Below are positions 7,544 through 15,753 of a DNA stretch of 64,000 nt, piece after piece. Origin of the DNA: Pseudomonas allokribbensis (GTDB lineage Bacteria; Pseudomonadota; Gammaproteobacteria; Pseudomonadales; Pseudomonadaceae); contig NZ_CP062252.1 in the NCBI RefSeq assembly GCF_014863605.1, positions 2,923,001 through 2,987,000 of the forward strand, written 5' to 3'. The notes beneath the pieces are model-generated. The model saw only the letters and a program-made list of their open reading frames with translations, was not told the DNA's origin and did not search any database. The stretch's first letter is position 1. Each line of letters opens with the position of its first letter. The translations under genes were made by a program, and so were the position numbers.

Positions 7544-7870
7544 TCAGTCAGGGAGGTAGGGTTTTACCGATTTCTCAAGAAGCTCTACCAGCTCCGGATC
7601 CATGTAGTGATAGTCATCCGGAATGTCCAGCGAGTGAATTCGCTTGTGCTCCAGCAGCCGGGCGTACTCGGCCCGCAGGCGATTCAGGTGTTTGGTTTCC
7701 ATCACAAAAATGAAATCGGCCCAGCGAATATCCGCTGGGCCGATGGTCTTGCGTGCATTGGGGCTGGTGCCCGCTGAACGAACATTGAAGCCGGGCCGGC
7801 GGCGCCAGACTGCTTCCGCTGTTGGGCTGCGCCATTGGTTACGACTGCAAATGAACAGTAGGTTCGTCAC
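7544..7870 (-). CDS. Short low-molecular-weight protein-tyrosine-phosphatase-like protein
   Basis: A 108-aa protein whose start LLFICSRNQWRSPTAEAVW carries the CX5RS phosphate-binding loop (C-S-R-N-Q-W-R-S) of low-molecular-weight phosphotyrosine phosphatases and arsenate reductases. It is shorter than the usual 140-155 aa, and the general-acid DPY motif near the C-terminus is replaced by DIPDDYHY, so activity is plausible but unproven. Translation begins at GTG, which overlaps the stop of the 64-aa gene (GTGA). The gene pair is bracketed by direct repeats and has a broken copy at 6824-6932. Confidence 0.75.
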   Translation of the reverse strand: MTNLLFICSRNQWRSPTAEAVWRRRPGFNVRSAGTSPNARKTIGPADIRWADFIFVMETKHLNRLRAEYARLLEHKRIHSLDIPDDYHYMDPELVELLEKSVKPYLPD

Positions 7871-8061
7871 TCTTGATCCAGCAATTGGCGGGTGGAACGA
7901 ATGGGGTAGCTCATGCCGAGTTGGCGAGCCCTGACCAGTTTGGTGGATCGGATGTACATCAACTTCCAGTTCTTTTCCGGCTTGAAAGTTGGCGGACGAA
8001 CCGCTTTATCAATGCCGTGCTTACGGGCCTGGGAACGTCTCCAGGCGCGGGTTCTGTTCAT
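7867..8061 (-). CDS. Small basic protein preceding the phosphatase gene
   Basis: A 64-aa, strongly basic protein (MNRTRAWRRSQARKHGIDKA, then FKPEKNWKLMYIRSTKLVRARQ) with no membrane segment and no family I recognise. SD GAGGA is well spaced from the ATG. Its stop overlaps the GTG of the phosphatase gene, so the two are translationally coupled and probably work together. The charge suggests nucleic-acid or ribosome contact, but that is a guess. Confidence 0.65.
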   Translation of the reverse strand: MNRTRAWRRSQARKHGIDKAVRPPTFKPEKNWKLMYIRSTKLVRARQLGMSYPIRSTRQLLDQE

Positions 8062-8086
8062 GGTCTGTCCTCGTGAATACCGGGTT

Positions 8087-8104
8087 CAGCAGCCGCGGTA
8101 ATAC
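8087..8104. other. 18-nt exact match to the 16S rRNA 530 loop in a gene leader
   Basis: CAGCAGCCGCGGTAATAC is identical to the universally conserved 16S rRNA segment around E. coli 516-533. It lies in the leader of the 64-aa/phosphatase operon on the opposite strand, so the operon transcript would carry the antisense sequence. No other rRNA-like sequence surrounds it beyond a few bases. Confidence 0.75.
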
Positions 8105-8240
8105 GAGTTGGGCGTATGGTAAACGCGAATCGGGAGTACCGAAAGCTGGACGCATTGAAAATCGTCATTTGCCGCCATGAATGGCGGCGGTGCGGGATTC
8201 TCACCAAGAACTCGCGAAACGCCTTTCAACCGGAGGCAGG

Positions 8241-8258
8241 AAAAATAAATCTGTCCCC
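8241..8258 (+). repeat. Right copy of direct repeat AAAAATARATCTGTCCCC
   Basis: AAAAATAAATCTGTCCCC differs by one base from the copy at 7465. It adjoins the end of the btuF-like gene. The pair encloses about 760 bp holding only the phosphatase cassette and its leader. Confidence 0.7.
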
Positions 8259-8259
8259 T

Positions 8260-9174
8260 TTAAGGACTCAATGCCTTGAGCTGTCGCGCCAACTCCAGCG
8301 CCACCCGACCACTACCCACCGTCGGCAACAGATGCGTAAAGGGAATATCGATCATCCGGTTCTCGCGTACGGCTCGCAGGGTCGACAGCACCGGATCCTG
8401 CATCAGCAACTGACGCTTGCGACTGGCCGGCGACCATTGCGCGTCGGCCAGCAGGATCACGTCCGGGTCACTGGCGAGCAGGGTTTCGCGGCTGACGGTC
8501 ACCCGGTATTGATTGATGTCGGCGAACAGGTTTCGAGCCCCGGCTGCGGCCAGCAGGGTGGTGACGAAACCCCGTCGACCTTCGCTGTCGAGACCGTTGA
8601 CCTCGCTGTCGAGATAGAACACTGACAGTGGCCTGCCCCGGCGGGTTAACGCCTTGGCCTTTTCCAGATCGGCATCCATCGCATCGCTCAGTTCTCGAGC
8701 GCGCTGCTGTCGGTGCAGCAAGGCTCCGAGGGTCGAGAGGTCGTTGCGGATGTGTTCGAAGTAATCCAGCGAATGTCCGTTGCAGGCCGATTCCAGCAAA
8801 TACGAAGCCACGCCGTTGCGCCCCAGTCCGCTGCGTGACGTGACGCCGTTGCCAAACGCCGTGGCGAAGCCGCCGACCACCAGATCCGGTTTCTGCGCGT
8901 ACAGCACTTCGCTCGATGGATAGCGGGGCGAAATCACCGGCACGCCGAAGTACTCGGATTGCGGCGCACCGGTGTCATCCAGATAGGCGACGCCGGCCAG
9001 CGCCGGGCCGGCGCCCAACGCCAACACGAGATCGGCCACATGCTGATTGAGCGCGATAATCCGCGACGGCGGCGATGCCGGCAGGTGCCAGGTCTCACCA
9101 CAATTGCGGTAGCTATCAGCCAAAACCAGCGAAGCACAGAGCAGGGCGCCCACCAGCAAACACAGCCTTCTCAT
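8260..9174 (-). CDS. btuF: Periplasmic cobalamin-type ABC substrate-binding protein
   Basis: A 304-aa protein with a signal peptide (MRRLCLLVGALLCASLVLA) and the BtuF/FepB two-lobe fold. PSRIIALNQHVADLVLALGAGPALAGVAYLDD opens lobe 1, SSEVLYAQKPDLVVGGF follows, and DPDVILLADAQWSP lies in lobe 2. It would capture a corrinoid in the periplasm. It is the third gene after the B12 riboswitch, overlapping the ferredoxin gene by ATGA, which supports cobalamin over haem or siderophore. No permease or ATPase gene lies downstream, so it must partner a transporter encoded elsewhere. The symbol rests on context. Confidence 0.75.
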   Translation of the reverse strand: MRRLCLLVGALLCASLVLADSYRNCGETWHLPASPPSRIIALNQHVADLVLALGAGPALAGVAYLDDTGAPQSEYFGVPVISPRYPSSEVLYAQKPDLVVGGFATAFGNGVTSRSGLGRNGVASYLLESACNGHSLDYFEHIRNDLSTLGALLHRQQRARELSDAMDADLEKAKALTRRGRPLSVFYLDSEVNGLDSEGRRGFVTTLLAAAGARNLFADINQYRVTVSRETLLASDPDVILLADAQWSPASRKRQLLMQDPVLSTLRAVRENRMIDIPFTHLLPTVGSGRVALELARQLKALSP

Positions 9175-9530
9175 GAGCGCTCCTTGATCAACAGATCCTC
9201 GACCACTTCACCGCCCACCAGGTGCACTTCGACCAGCCGTTGCGCATCCGCGTGGCTGCGCACGCCATACCAGCAGGCTTCCGGGTACACCGTCATGACC
9301 GGCCCCAGGTTGCACGGGAACTGACAGTGCGTGCGGGTCAGCAAAACCCCGCCCGGTGTCTCGATGCGGTCATGCGCCAGCAAGTGTCGACGCAGGGTTT
9401 TCCATATCTGCAAGGCGCCGCGCTGGGTGCAGCGCGGGCCGGTGCAGAGGAACACGTGGCGGGCATGGGCGGGAACGTGCGACCAGTCCGGGTGCGTGTC
9501 GACGCCGTCGATGGTTTTGATTTCAGCCAT
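9171..9530 (-). CDS. Thioredoxin-like (2Fe-2S) ferredoxin
   Basis: A 119-aa protein with the four-cysteine pattern of thioredoxin-fold 2Fe-2S ferredoxins: FLCTGPRCTQRG (C29, C34) and THCQFPCNLGPVMTVYPEACWYG (C69, C73). The ferredoxin class is frequently found in cobalamin gene clusters, where an electron-donor role in cobalt or corrin reduction is proposed but not settled. The ATG at 9528-9530 overlaps the btuB stop by one base (TGATG), and its own end overlaps btuF by four. Longer in-frame extensions upstream lie inside btuB and are discarded. Confidence 0.85.
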   Translation of the reverse strand: MAEIKTIDGVDTHPDWSHVPAHARHVFLCTGPRCTQRGALQIWKTLRRHLLAHDRIETPGGVLLTRTHCQFPCNLGPVMTVYPEACWYGVRSHADAQRLVEVHLVGGEVVEDLLIKERS

Positions 9531-11467
9531 CAGAAACGGTACGTGTAGCGGGCTTCGGAGGTGAACGGCCGTCCGAGGTTGTCGACGTTGTTCGAGCGGC
9601 TGGTGACGTAATCGCGGTCGAACAGGTTTTCCACCAGCAGGCTCAGTCGGTGCTGGTGCGCGCCGTCCAGGTAGCGATAAGCGTCGGCGTCCACCACGGA
9701 GTAATGGCCGTACTCGACCTGTTTCGAGCTGATCACATCGCGGATATAGCGGATCGCACCGCCGGCGCCCCACATCCGGTCAACCGACTCGTAACCGATG
9801 CGCGAGCGGGCGAAGAAGCTCGGCACATCGTTCAGCGTCACCCCGGCGCGCGATTCGGTGAGGTTGCGAGTCATGTCCGCTTGCAGGCTCCATTGCTCGT
9901 TGAGCGCCAGTTTCGCGTCCGCCTCGAAACCGCGCATCTGGATCCGCCCCTGGCCGTTGACCCATTGGATGTCGTCGAGGGTGATCAGGTCGTCGATCTT
10001 GCGTTTGAACAGGGTGACGCTGGCGCTGAATTCGCGATCGAGCAGCAGGCCTTTGTAGTCGAGACCCAGTTCGGCGTTACGGCTTTTCTCCGGTTTCAGG
10101 TTGCGGTTGCCCAACTCGTCGCCCGGTTCGTTGACGAACAACTGCTCGGCGTTCGGCAGTTTGTAGGCAGTGCCGTACTGGCCGCGCAGTGCCCAGTGTT
10201 CATTGAGGTCATACAGCGAAGTAAGCATGCCGACCGTGGCGCTGTCGCCGCCGCTCATGGCTTCGTGACGAATACCGATGCTCGGATGCCAGTCGGGCAG
10301 GGCGTCGATCTGCGGGCGCAGTTGAGTATAGAGCGCGTGGGCTTCAGCCTTGTCATTGTCGATGATCAGCACATCGTCCTGGCCTTTGAACCACTGGTTG
10401 TCCGTCCCGAACACCAGCACATGGCCGCCGGGCAATTCGGCTTTGCCTTCGGCCTGCACGCCCCAGTCGGTGAAGCCCCAGTAGTCGTTGTGATTGATGG
10501 TTCTGGTGCCGCCATTGGCGGTGTTGTTGATGCGCGTGTAGCGGGTATCCCAGTCGTTGATGTGGCCTTTGACGAAGTAGCTCAGGCGCTCGTTGATGTT
10601 CTGTTCGAAGGTCGCCGTGGCGATCTGCTGGACGCGGTCGTTGGTGGTCTTGTGGTTGTCGACCGGGCGGGCGAAGTCGAGGTTGGCGTCGGCGTATTGG
10701 TAGAACAATTCCATCCGCGCATCGTCGCCAAAGGACTGAATCGCCTTGCCGCCGAAGGTGGTGACTTCGTAGGCGCGCTTCTTGTTGCTGTCGTTCTTGA
10801 TGTCGCGATTGCGAAACGGCTGATAGCCATCCGAAACGTTATGACTGACGTAGGCCAGCAAGCCCAGATCGCCGAAACCGTTGGTGAAGATGTTCTCGAC
10901 CCGCGCATCCTCGGTGGTGCCACCGAAGGTATCCACGCCCATGTTCACTTCGCCGGAGGCTTTGCGGCTTTGCGGGCTGCGGGTGACGATATTGATCACG
11001 CCGGACACGGCCTGAGTGCCGAACAGCAGGCTCTGCCCGCCCTTGAGCACTTCGATGCGTTCGATGGCGTTGGCCGGCAGGGTGTCCAGGTACAGGCCGC
11101 CGTACAGGCGATTGTTCAGACGCACGCCGTCGAGCAGGATCAGCGTGTCATCGTTGCGCCCGCCCAGCAGGGAATAGGTGCCGTAGTCGAACGGGCCGTT
11201 TTTCGGCGCGACGTACAGGCCGGGAATGAACATCTGCATCACGCGGGTGACATCGGCGCTGGGGCCGGCACGTTCGATCTGCTCGCGGGTGACGATCTCG
11301 ACCTTGCTGCCGAACTGCGCCATGTCGGCCACGGTCGTGGACTCCACGGACGGTGCGGAAACGATTTGCTGAGTGAGTTCGAGCGGCGCGTCGTCCGCCA
11401 GCAACAGGGGGCTGAACAGACAGCCAAGCAACAGGGATGGAGCCGGAGTGTTGAAAGGTCGAATCAT
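9530..11467 (-). CDS. btuB: TonB-dependent outer-membrane cobalamin receptor
   Basis: A 645-aa receptor with signal peptide, a TonB-box/plug region (SKVEIVTREQIERAGPSADVTRVMQMFIPGLY, GGRNDDTLILLDGVRLNNRLYGG, VLKGGQSLLFGTQAVSGVINIVTR) and a 22-strand barrel ending in an aromatic YTYRF. It imports corrinoids across the outer membrane using TonB energy. The identity as BtuB is supported by the cobalamin riboswitch in its leader. ATG at 11467 has GAGAAG; longer open frame upstream runs through the riboswitch and is not coding. First gene of the btuB-ferredoxin-btuF operon. Confidence 0.9.
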   Translation of the reverse strand: MIRPFNTPAPSLLLGCLFSPLLLADDAPLELTQQIVSAPSVESTTVADMAQFGSKVEIVTREQIERAGPSADVTRVMQMFIPGLYVAPKNGPFDYGTYSLLGGRNDDTLILLDGVRLNNRLYGGLYLDTLPANAIERIEVLKGGQSLLFGTQAVSGVINIVTRSPQSRKASGEVNMGVDTFGGTTEDARVENIFTNGFGDLGLLAYVSHNVSDGYQPFRNRDIKNDSNKKRAYEVTTFGGKAIQSFGDDARMELFYQYADANLDFARPVDNHKTTNDRVQQIATATFEQNINERLSYFVKGHINDWDTRYTRINNTANGGTRTINHNDYWGFTDWGVQAEGKAELPGGHVLVFGTDNQWFKGQDDVLIIDNDKAEAHALYTQLRPQIDALPDWHPSIGIRHEAMSGGDSATVGMLTSLYDLNEHWALRGQYGTAYKLPNAEQLFVNEPGDELGNRNLKPEKSRNAELGLDYKGLLLDREFSASVTLFKRKIDDLITLDDIQWVNGQGRIQMRGFEADAKLALNEQWSLQADMTRNLTESRAGVTLNDVPSFFARSRIGYESVDRMWGAGGAIRYIRDVISSKQVEYGHYSVVDADAYRYLDGAHQHRLSLLVENLFDRDYVTSRSNNVDNLGRPFTSEARYTYRF

Positions 11468-11569
11468 TGTCTTCTCGAAAGGATCTTCGCAGAAGAGCAT
11501 GCAGGAGAAGGCATCGCGCACACGCCGACACCGGCCCATGCCCGCCCACCGCAGGAGTTTGCCAAACAG

Positions 11570-11735
11570 AATTTCAGGCCGGTCTCCGGGCTCGCGCGTA
11601 TGGACGCTTTCACCTTCCCATGGCCGTCTGGCCACAGTGGTGTGTCGAAAGCATCACGCGCCTACCGTTGCGGGGGCAGCACCGGACTTGTTCGAAAAGA
11701 ACGTACCGGTTTCCCGTTTCACCCCATGCACGGCG
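11570..11735 (-). promoter_or_regulatory. Cobalamin (adenosylcobalamin-type) riboswitch
   Basis: Read on the minus strand, the leader has the expected order. GGTGAAACGGGAAACCGG forms the 5' P1/P2 region, GCTGCCCCCGCAACGGTAGG the core, then a variable stem, GGGAAGGTGAAAGCG, and finally the B12 box GAGCCCGGAGACCGG. It ends about 100 nt before the btuB start codon. B12 binding should repress the operon; whether by translation or termination is not evident, and no obvious U-run follows. Confidence 0.95.
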
Positions 11736-11799
11736 GCATGGGACACCTGAAACAGGGCGGCATCTGAACATTCGGATGACCGCTCGTCAACTTTCCGGG

Positions 11800-12708
11800 T
11801 CAAGCCTCGTGCGTGTTCTGCTGAACGAAGCGCTCGATCAACCACCGCGCCGCCGGGCCCGGTGGCACATCGGTACGGTAGATCGCATCGAAGGTGTATT
11901 GCCCGCTGGCGTACTCCGACAAATCCAGCTGTACCAGTCGGCCGCTGTCCAGATCCTCCTGAATCATCGGCTTCGGCATATTCCCCCAGCCGATGCCCTC
12001 GCGCAGCAACATGTGTTTGGCACCCAGGTCCGCCAGGCGCCAGGTGCGGTTGCTCAGCACGGCGAACTCCCTGTCTTTGGTCAGGCGTGAGCGATCGGAC
12101 AGCACCAGTTGCGTATGCTCACGTCCGGCACCGGGAACGTTGGCTTCGCCCGAAGCCAGCGGATGATTTGGCGCTGCCACCGGAATCAGCTCGACGCTGC
12201 CGATGCCGATTCTTTCGATGCCGTTGATGCCGTCGTTCATGGGCCCGCTGACGCCGACCACCGCGCCGCGATTGATCACCCGTTCAGTCACGGCGCCGAG
12301 TGCTTCCATGTGCAGGTGCAAGGCGACGGTGGGGAATTCTTCCCGAAAGGATTTCAGCGCATCCACCACGCGCTCGGCGGGCAGCATGACGTCGAGCACC
12401 ACATGCACTTCGGCTTCAAGTCCCTGAAGGAGGCCTTTGACTTTGGCCCTCAAGCCATGCACGCCGTTGGCGATGGTCCGGGCTTCGGCCAGCACGGTGC
12501 GGCCGGCGTCGGTCAGTTGCGGTTTGCGGGTGGTTTCACGATCAAACAGGGTGACGCCCAATTGCATCTCAAGGTTGGCGATCGAGTAGCTGATCACCGA
12601 CGTCGCCCGGTGAAGCTTGCGCGCAGCGGCCGCAAAACTGCCGACTTCGACGACGGTCAGGAATACGCGCAGTTGATCGAGTGTCGGTGTGCCTGGATCG
12701 GAGATCAT
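11800..12708 (-). CDS. LysR-type transcriptional regulator
   Basis: A 302-aa LysR protein: N-terminal helix-turn-helix (LDQLRVFLTVVEVGSFAAAARKLHRATSVISYSIANLEMQLGVTLFDR) and a C-terminal periplasmic-binding-protein-like effector domain. SD AAGGA precedes the ATG. It is divergent from the DoxX-pirin pair with a 171-bp shared intergenic region. By the usual LysR logic it controls that pair and itself; pirin/DoxX genes next to a LysR are common in pseudomonads. Ligand unknown. Confidence 0.9.
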   Translation of the reverse strand: MISDPGTPTLDQLRVFLTVVEVGSFAAAARKLHRATSVISYSIANLEMQLGVTLFDRETTRKPQLTDAGRTVLAEARTIANGVHGLRAKVKGLLQGLEAEVHVVLDVMLPAERVVDALKSFREEFPTVALHLHMEALGAVTERVINRGAVVGVSGPMNDGINGIERIGIGSVELIPVAAPNHPLASGEANVPGAGREHTQLVLSDRSRLTKDREFAVLSNRTWRLADLGAKHMLLREGIGWGNMPKPMIQEDLDSGRLVQLDLSEYASGQYTFDAIYRTDVPPGPAARWLIERFVQQNTHEA

Positions 12709-12879
12709 GCCTGTGTCCTTGAGTCGCCATGGGCGCGTTACCGTGGAATATGCAGCTTACCTATTTTATCGAACGTAATGATCTAAATTAGTCGGCTATT
12801 CAGATGAGCTGCCGAGGCGCAACATTTCTTCATCCGGACGGTTCAAGTCGAACCGGACCCCATTGAAGGAAATACTCCC

Positions 12880-13320
12880 ATGGCTACTTCTGCAAACATC
12901 GCTCAAACACAGGCTTCTGAACAGAACGCTTCCGACACCAAACAAGCTTCGGCTGCCTTGATCGGCCGCGTATTGCTCAGCGTGATTTTCATTCTCTCCG
13001 GTTTTTCCAAACTCGCCGCGCCGGCGATGATGATCGGTTACATCGGCTCGGTGGGCCTGCCGCTTCCACAAGTGGCACTGGCAGTGGCGATCATCGTTGA
13101 AGTCGGTGGTGGCCTGGCGCTGATCGCCGGATACCGCACCCGCACCGTCGCCGCTGTGCTGGCTGCGTTCAGCGTGTTCACCGCACTGGCCTTCCACAGT
13201 GCACTGGCTGACCAGAACCAATTCATCCACTTCTTCAAGAACATCGCCATGGCCGGTGGCCTGTTGCAGGTCGTGGCTTTCGGCGCCGGCCGCTTCAGCC
13301 TCGACGCTCGCCGCGGTTGA
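12880..13320 (+). CDS. DoxX family membrane protein
   Basis: A 146-aa protein with a soluble start (about 25 residues) and four hydrophobic segments: LIGRVLLSVIFILSGFSKLA, VALAVAIIVEVGGGLALIAG, VAAVLAAFSVFTALAFHSAL and a final NIAMAGGLLQVVAFGAG. FILSGFSKLA and FHSALADQNQFIHFFKNIAMAGG are DoxX signatures. DoxX proteins are linked to thiol and redox stress in some bacteria. Placed 87 bp before the pirin gene and divergent from the LysR gene. Confidence 0.9.
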   Translation: MATSANIAQTQASEQNASDTKQASAALIGRVLLSVIFILSGFSKLAAPAMMIGYIGSVGLPLPQVALAVAIIVEVGGGLALIAGYRTRTVAAVLAAFSVFTALAFHSALADQNQFIHFFKNIAMAGGLLQVVAFGAGRFSLDARRG

Positions 13321-13407
13321 TGCCCGAGCGCGGTGAAGGACAGGTTCCTTCACCGCGTTTCAGCATTTTTTGTTGGCCGTACCCCGCGACAGAACCGAGT
13401 AATCATC

Positions 13408-14307
13408 ATGACCGTTCAGCAGCAACTTTCTGGCTATACCCGTGAGACCCATACCCTCCGAGCAATCCGTTATCGCACCAGCGGCAGTGGGCATGGCGCG
13501 ATCGTGCGACTGATGAGCCCTTCGGATCTGGGGCATCTGATCAAGCCGTTCGTGTTTCTCGATCTGTTTGAAGGCGAGGCTTCGTTCATTCACGGCATGC
13601 CGATGCACCCGCACTCGGGGATTGCCACCGTCACGGTGATTACCGAGGGCAACTTGCGATTCGAGGACGCCGAATCGGGCAAGGGCATGATTGATTACGG
13701 CGGCGTGGAGTGGATGCGGGCGGGCGGCGGTGTCTGGCACGGCAAGGAAATGTCGGTGGGTACTTCGGAGCGGGTTCAGGGCTTTCAACTGTGGGTGGCG
13801 CTGCCTCCAGAGCTGGAAAACGCCAGTGTCGACAGCCAATACCTTGAGTCCGGCGCGATGCCTGAAGTGGGGCCGGCGCGGGTGATTCTCGGCTTGCACC
13901 AAGGTGTCCAGAGCCCGGTTAGAGCGCCTGCGGGAATGAATTACTTGTTGGTCACGCTGGGTGCCGGGGAATCCTGGACGTACACCCCACCCGAAGGTCA
14001 CGAGTCGTTATGGCTGAGTGTCAGCCGTGGATTGCTGGCGGCGCCGGATCTGGTCAGCGCGGGTGAAATGGCGGTCTTCGAACCTGGCAACGGCGCCGTG
14101 ACGCTAAAGGCCATGCGCGAAGGCACGGTGTTCGTGATCGGCTCGGCGCAACCACATCCCTATGACCTGGCGCTGGGAAACTACTCCGTGCACACCAACC
14201 CGCAAGCCTTGCGAGAGGGTGAGGCGAAGATTGCGGAAATCGGTGGGCGGTTGCGTGAGTATCTCAAACAGTCGGACGGGTCGGCTGCCGTGCCGGTGTT
14301 CAAGTAA
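13408..14307 (+). CDS. Pirin family protein
   Basis: A 299-aa bicupin. The N-terminal metal site is visible in PMHPHSGIATVTVITEGNLRFED (His-His and downstream Glu) and GGGVWHGKEM. PGNGAVTLKA lies in the C-terminal cupin. Some bacterial pirins have quercetinase activity, others act as regulators. The ATG at 13408 is chosen because the upstream extension (from 13333) is basic and unlike pirins; the SD is poor. Probably cotranscribed with the DoxX gene under LysR control. Confidence 0.9.
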   Translation: MTVQQQLSGYTRETHTLRAIRYRTSGSGHGAIVRLMSPSDLGHLIKPFVFLDLFEGEASFIHGMPMHPHSGIATVTVITEGNLRFEDAESGKGMIDYGGVEWMRAGGGVWHGKEMSVGTSERVQGFQLWVALPPELENASVDSQYLESGAMPEVGPARVILGLHQGVQSPVRAPAGMNYLLVTLGAGESWTYTPPEGHESLWLSVSRGLLAAPDLVSAGEMAVFEPGNGAVTLKAMREGTVFVIGSAQPHPYDLALGNYSVHTNPQALREGEAKIAEIGGRLREYLKQSDGSAAVPVFK

Positions 14308-14331
14308 GCCGGGTCTGGCCTGGGAGTTCAC

Positions 14332-15090
14332 TCAGGCCATGTATCCCTCGACACCATCCCACAACAGTTTCAGCGCCGTGACTACCAGCAAGCCATAACA
14401 GGCGCGGTACATCTGGCGCTGATCCAGTCTGGCGTGCAGCCGCCAGCCCAGCCAGACCCCGCTGGGTACGGCGAGCAGGCTGACGAACATCAGCGTCAGG
14501 ACGTTGCCGCTGGGTTTGGCCAGCAGCAGCCAGGGTACGGCTTTAAGCAGATTGCCGACCGTGAAAAACAGGCTGGTCGTTCCGGCATACATCTGTTTGC
14601 TCAGGCCCAGCGGCAACAGATAGATTGCCAGCGGCGGCCCGCCGGAGTGCGCGACCATGGTCGTGATGCCCGATGTAAGGCCGGCGGCCAGCGCTTTGGG
14701 CGATGAGCGCGGCTTCACGCGGACTTCTCCACCCGCCTTGAACCACAAACCGACAAACAGCAGGGTGACCACCGCCATTACGATGGCGATCGCTCGGTGA
14801 TCCAGCACCCGAAAAAGCAGATAACCCAGGCCGATGCCGACGACCAGTCCTGGTACCAGCAGGCGCAGATCCGGTTTTGACCAGGTTGAAGGCTTCCAGT
14901 AGCGCAGACTGAACAAGTCCATGGCGACAAACAGCGGCGCCAACAGCCCGCCAGCCGTGATCGGGTCCATCACCAACGACAGCAACGGAATCCCGACAAT
15001 CGCAAAACCACCGCCGAACGCCCCCTTCATGAAGCAGATCAGGAACACGCCGGCGAAGGTGACGAGGAGGGTGGTGAGGGTCAGTTCCAA
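14332..15090 (-). CDS. TSUP (TauE/SafE) family exporter
   Basis: A 252-aa integral membrane protein with about seven or eight hydrophobic segments. The family repeat shows as CFMKGAFGGGFAIVGIPLLSLVMDPITAGGLLAP in the first half and LAAGLTSGITTMVAHSGGPPLAIYLLPLGLSKQMYAGTTSLFFTVGNLLK in the second. TSUP proteins move sulfite, sulfoacetate or other organosulfonates and similar anions; substrate unknown here. The start is TTG with GTGAG upstream. Converges on the pirin gene with 24 bp between them. Confidence 0.88.
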   Translation of the reverse strand: MELTLTTLLVTFAGVFLICFMKGAFGGGFAIVGIPLLSLVMDPITAGGLLAPLFVAMDLFSLRYWKPSTWSKPDLRLLVPGLVVGIGLGYLLFRVLDHRAIAIVMAVVTLLFVGLWFKAGGEVRVKPRSSPKALAAGLTSGITTMVAHSGGPPLAIYLLPLGLSKQMYAGTTSLFFTVGNLLKAVPWLLLAKPSGNVLTLMFVSLLAVPSGVWLGWRLHARLDQRQMYRACYGLLVVTALKLLWDGVEGYMA

Positions 15091-15243
15091 GGTTTTCGCT
15101 CACTTCATGAGGGCGGGAAATGGCCATAATTTCGCTCATGATCTGCGCGGTTAACAGTTACAGTTTTGAGGTTATTCCGTGGGCCAGTTGCCGGGCGGAT
15201 CGAATGCCGGCCTTCGGCGGGATGTAGCAAATGGGGAAGACAC

Positions 15244-15753
15244 ATGGGGCTTGAAGACATCCTGACCGAAGGCCTGTCCGTGGTGTTCTGCGGGATCAAT
15301 CCCGGCTTGCTGGCGGCGGAGCAGGGGCATCACTTCGCCGGGCGAAGCAATCGCTTCTGGCGCACGCTGCACCTGGCCGGGTTCACGCCCCACGAGGTGA
15401 GCCCGGAAAACGATCGCTCGATCCTGCAATTTCACTGCGGGTTGACTGCGGTGGTCGAGCGGGCGACGGCCCGGGCGGATCAGTTATCGGCGGACGAATT
15501 CACCGCCGCCGCTGCGAATTTCGAACGCAAGATCGCCCGGTATTCGCCGCGCTTCGTGGCGTTTCTCGGCAAGGCTGCCTATGCCGGGTTGTCCGGGAAA
15601 AAGTCGATTGAATGGGGGCTGCAAAACACCCCGTTTGGCGGCGCGGCAGTGTGGGTTCTGCCGAATCCCAGCGGCCGCAATCTGGCGTTCAACCAGGAAC
15701 AACTGGTGACGGCGTATCGACAGCTTTACCTGGCATCGAGCGAAACCACATAA
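15244..15753 (+). CDS. mug: G/U mismatch-specific DNA glycosylase
   Basis: A 169-aa uracil-DNA-glycosylase superfamily member. Motif 1 is VVFCGINPGLLAAEQGHHFAGRSNRFW and motif 3 is VLPNPSGRNLAF, both matching Mug/TDG. It removes uracil and ethenocytosine opposite guanine in double-stranded DNA and starts base-excision repair. The ATG at 15244 has GGGGAAG at good distance; the in-frame upstream extension to 15166 is discarded. Its 3' end overlaps the convergent TetR gene by 28 bp. Confidence 0.93.
   Translation: MGLEDILTEGLSVVFCGINPGLLAAEQGHHFAGRSNRFWRTLHLAGFTPHEVSPENDRSILQFHCGLTAVVERATARADQLSADEFTAAAANFERKIARYSPRFVAFLGKAAYAGLSGKKSIEWGLQNTPFGGAAVWVLPNPSGRNLAFNQEQLVTAYRQLYLASSETT

Noticed and set aside
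8087..8110. Possible 16S rRNA gene fragment
   Set aside because: Only 18-19 bases match; flanks do not follow 16S sequence, so it is not an rRNA gene remnant.
9650..11767. 705-codon plus-strand open frame
   Set aside because: Shadow of btuB and its riboswitch on the opposite strand; no family resemblance and no SD.
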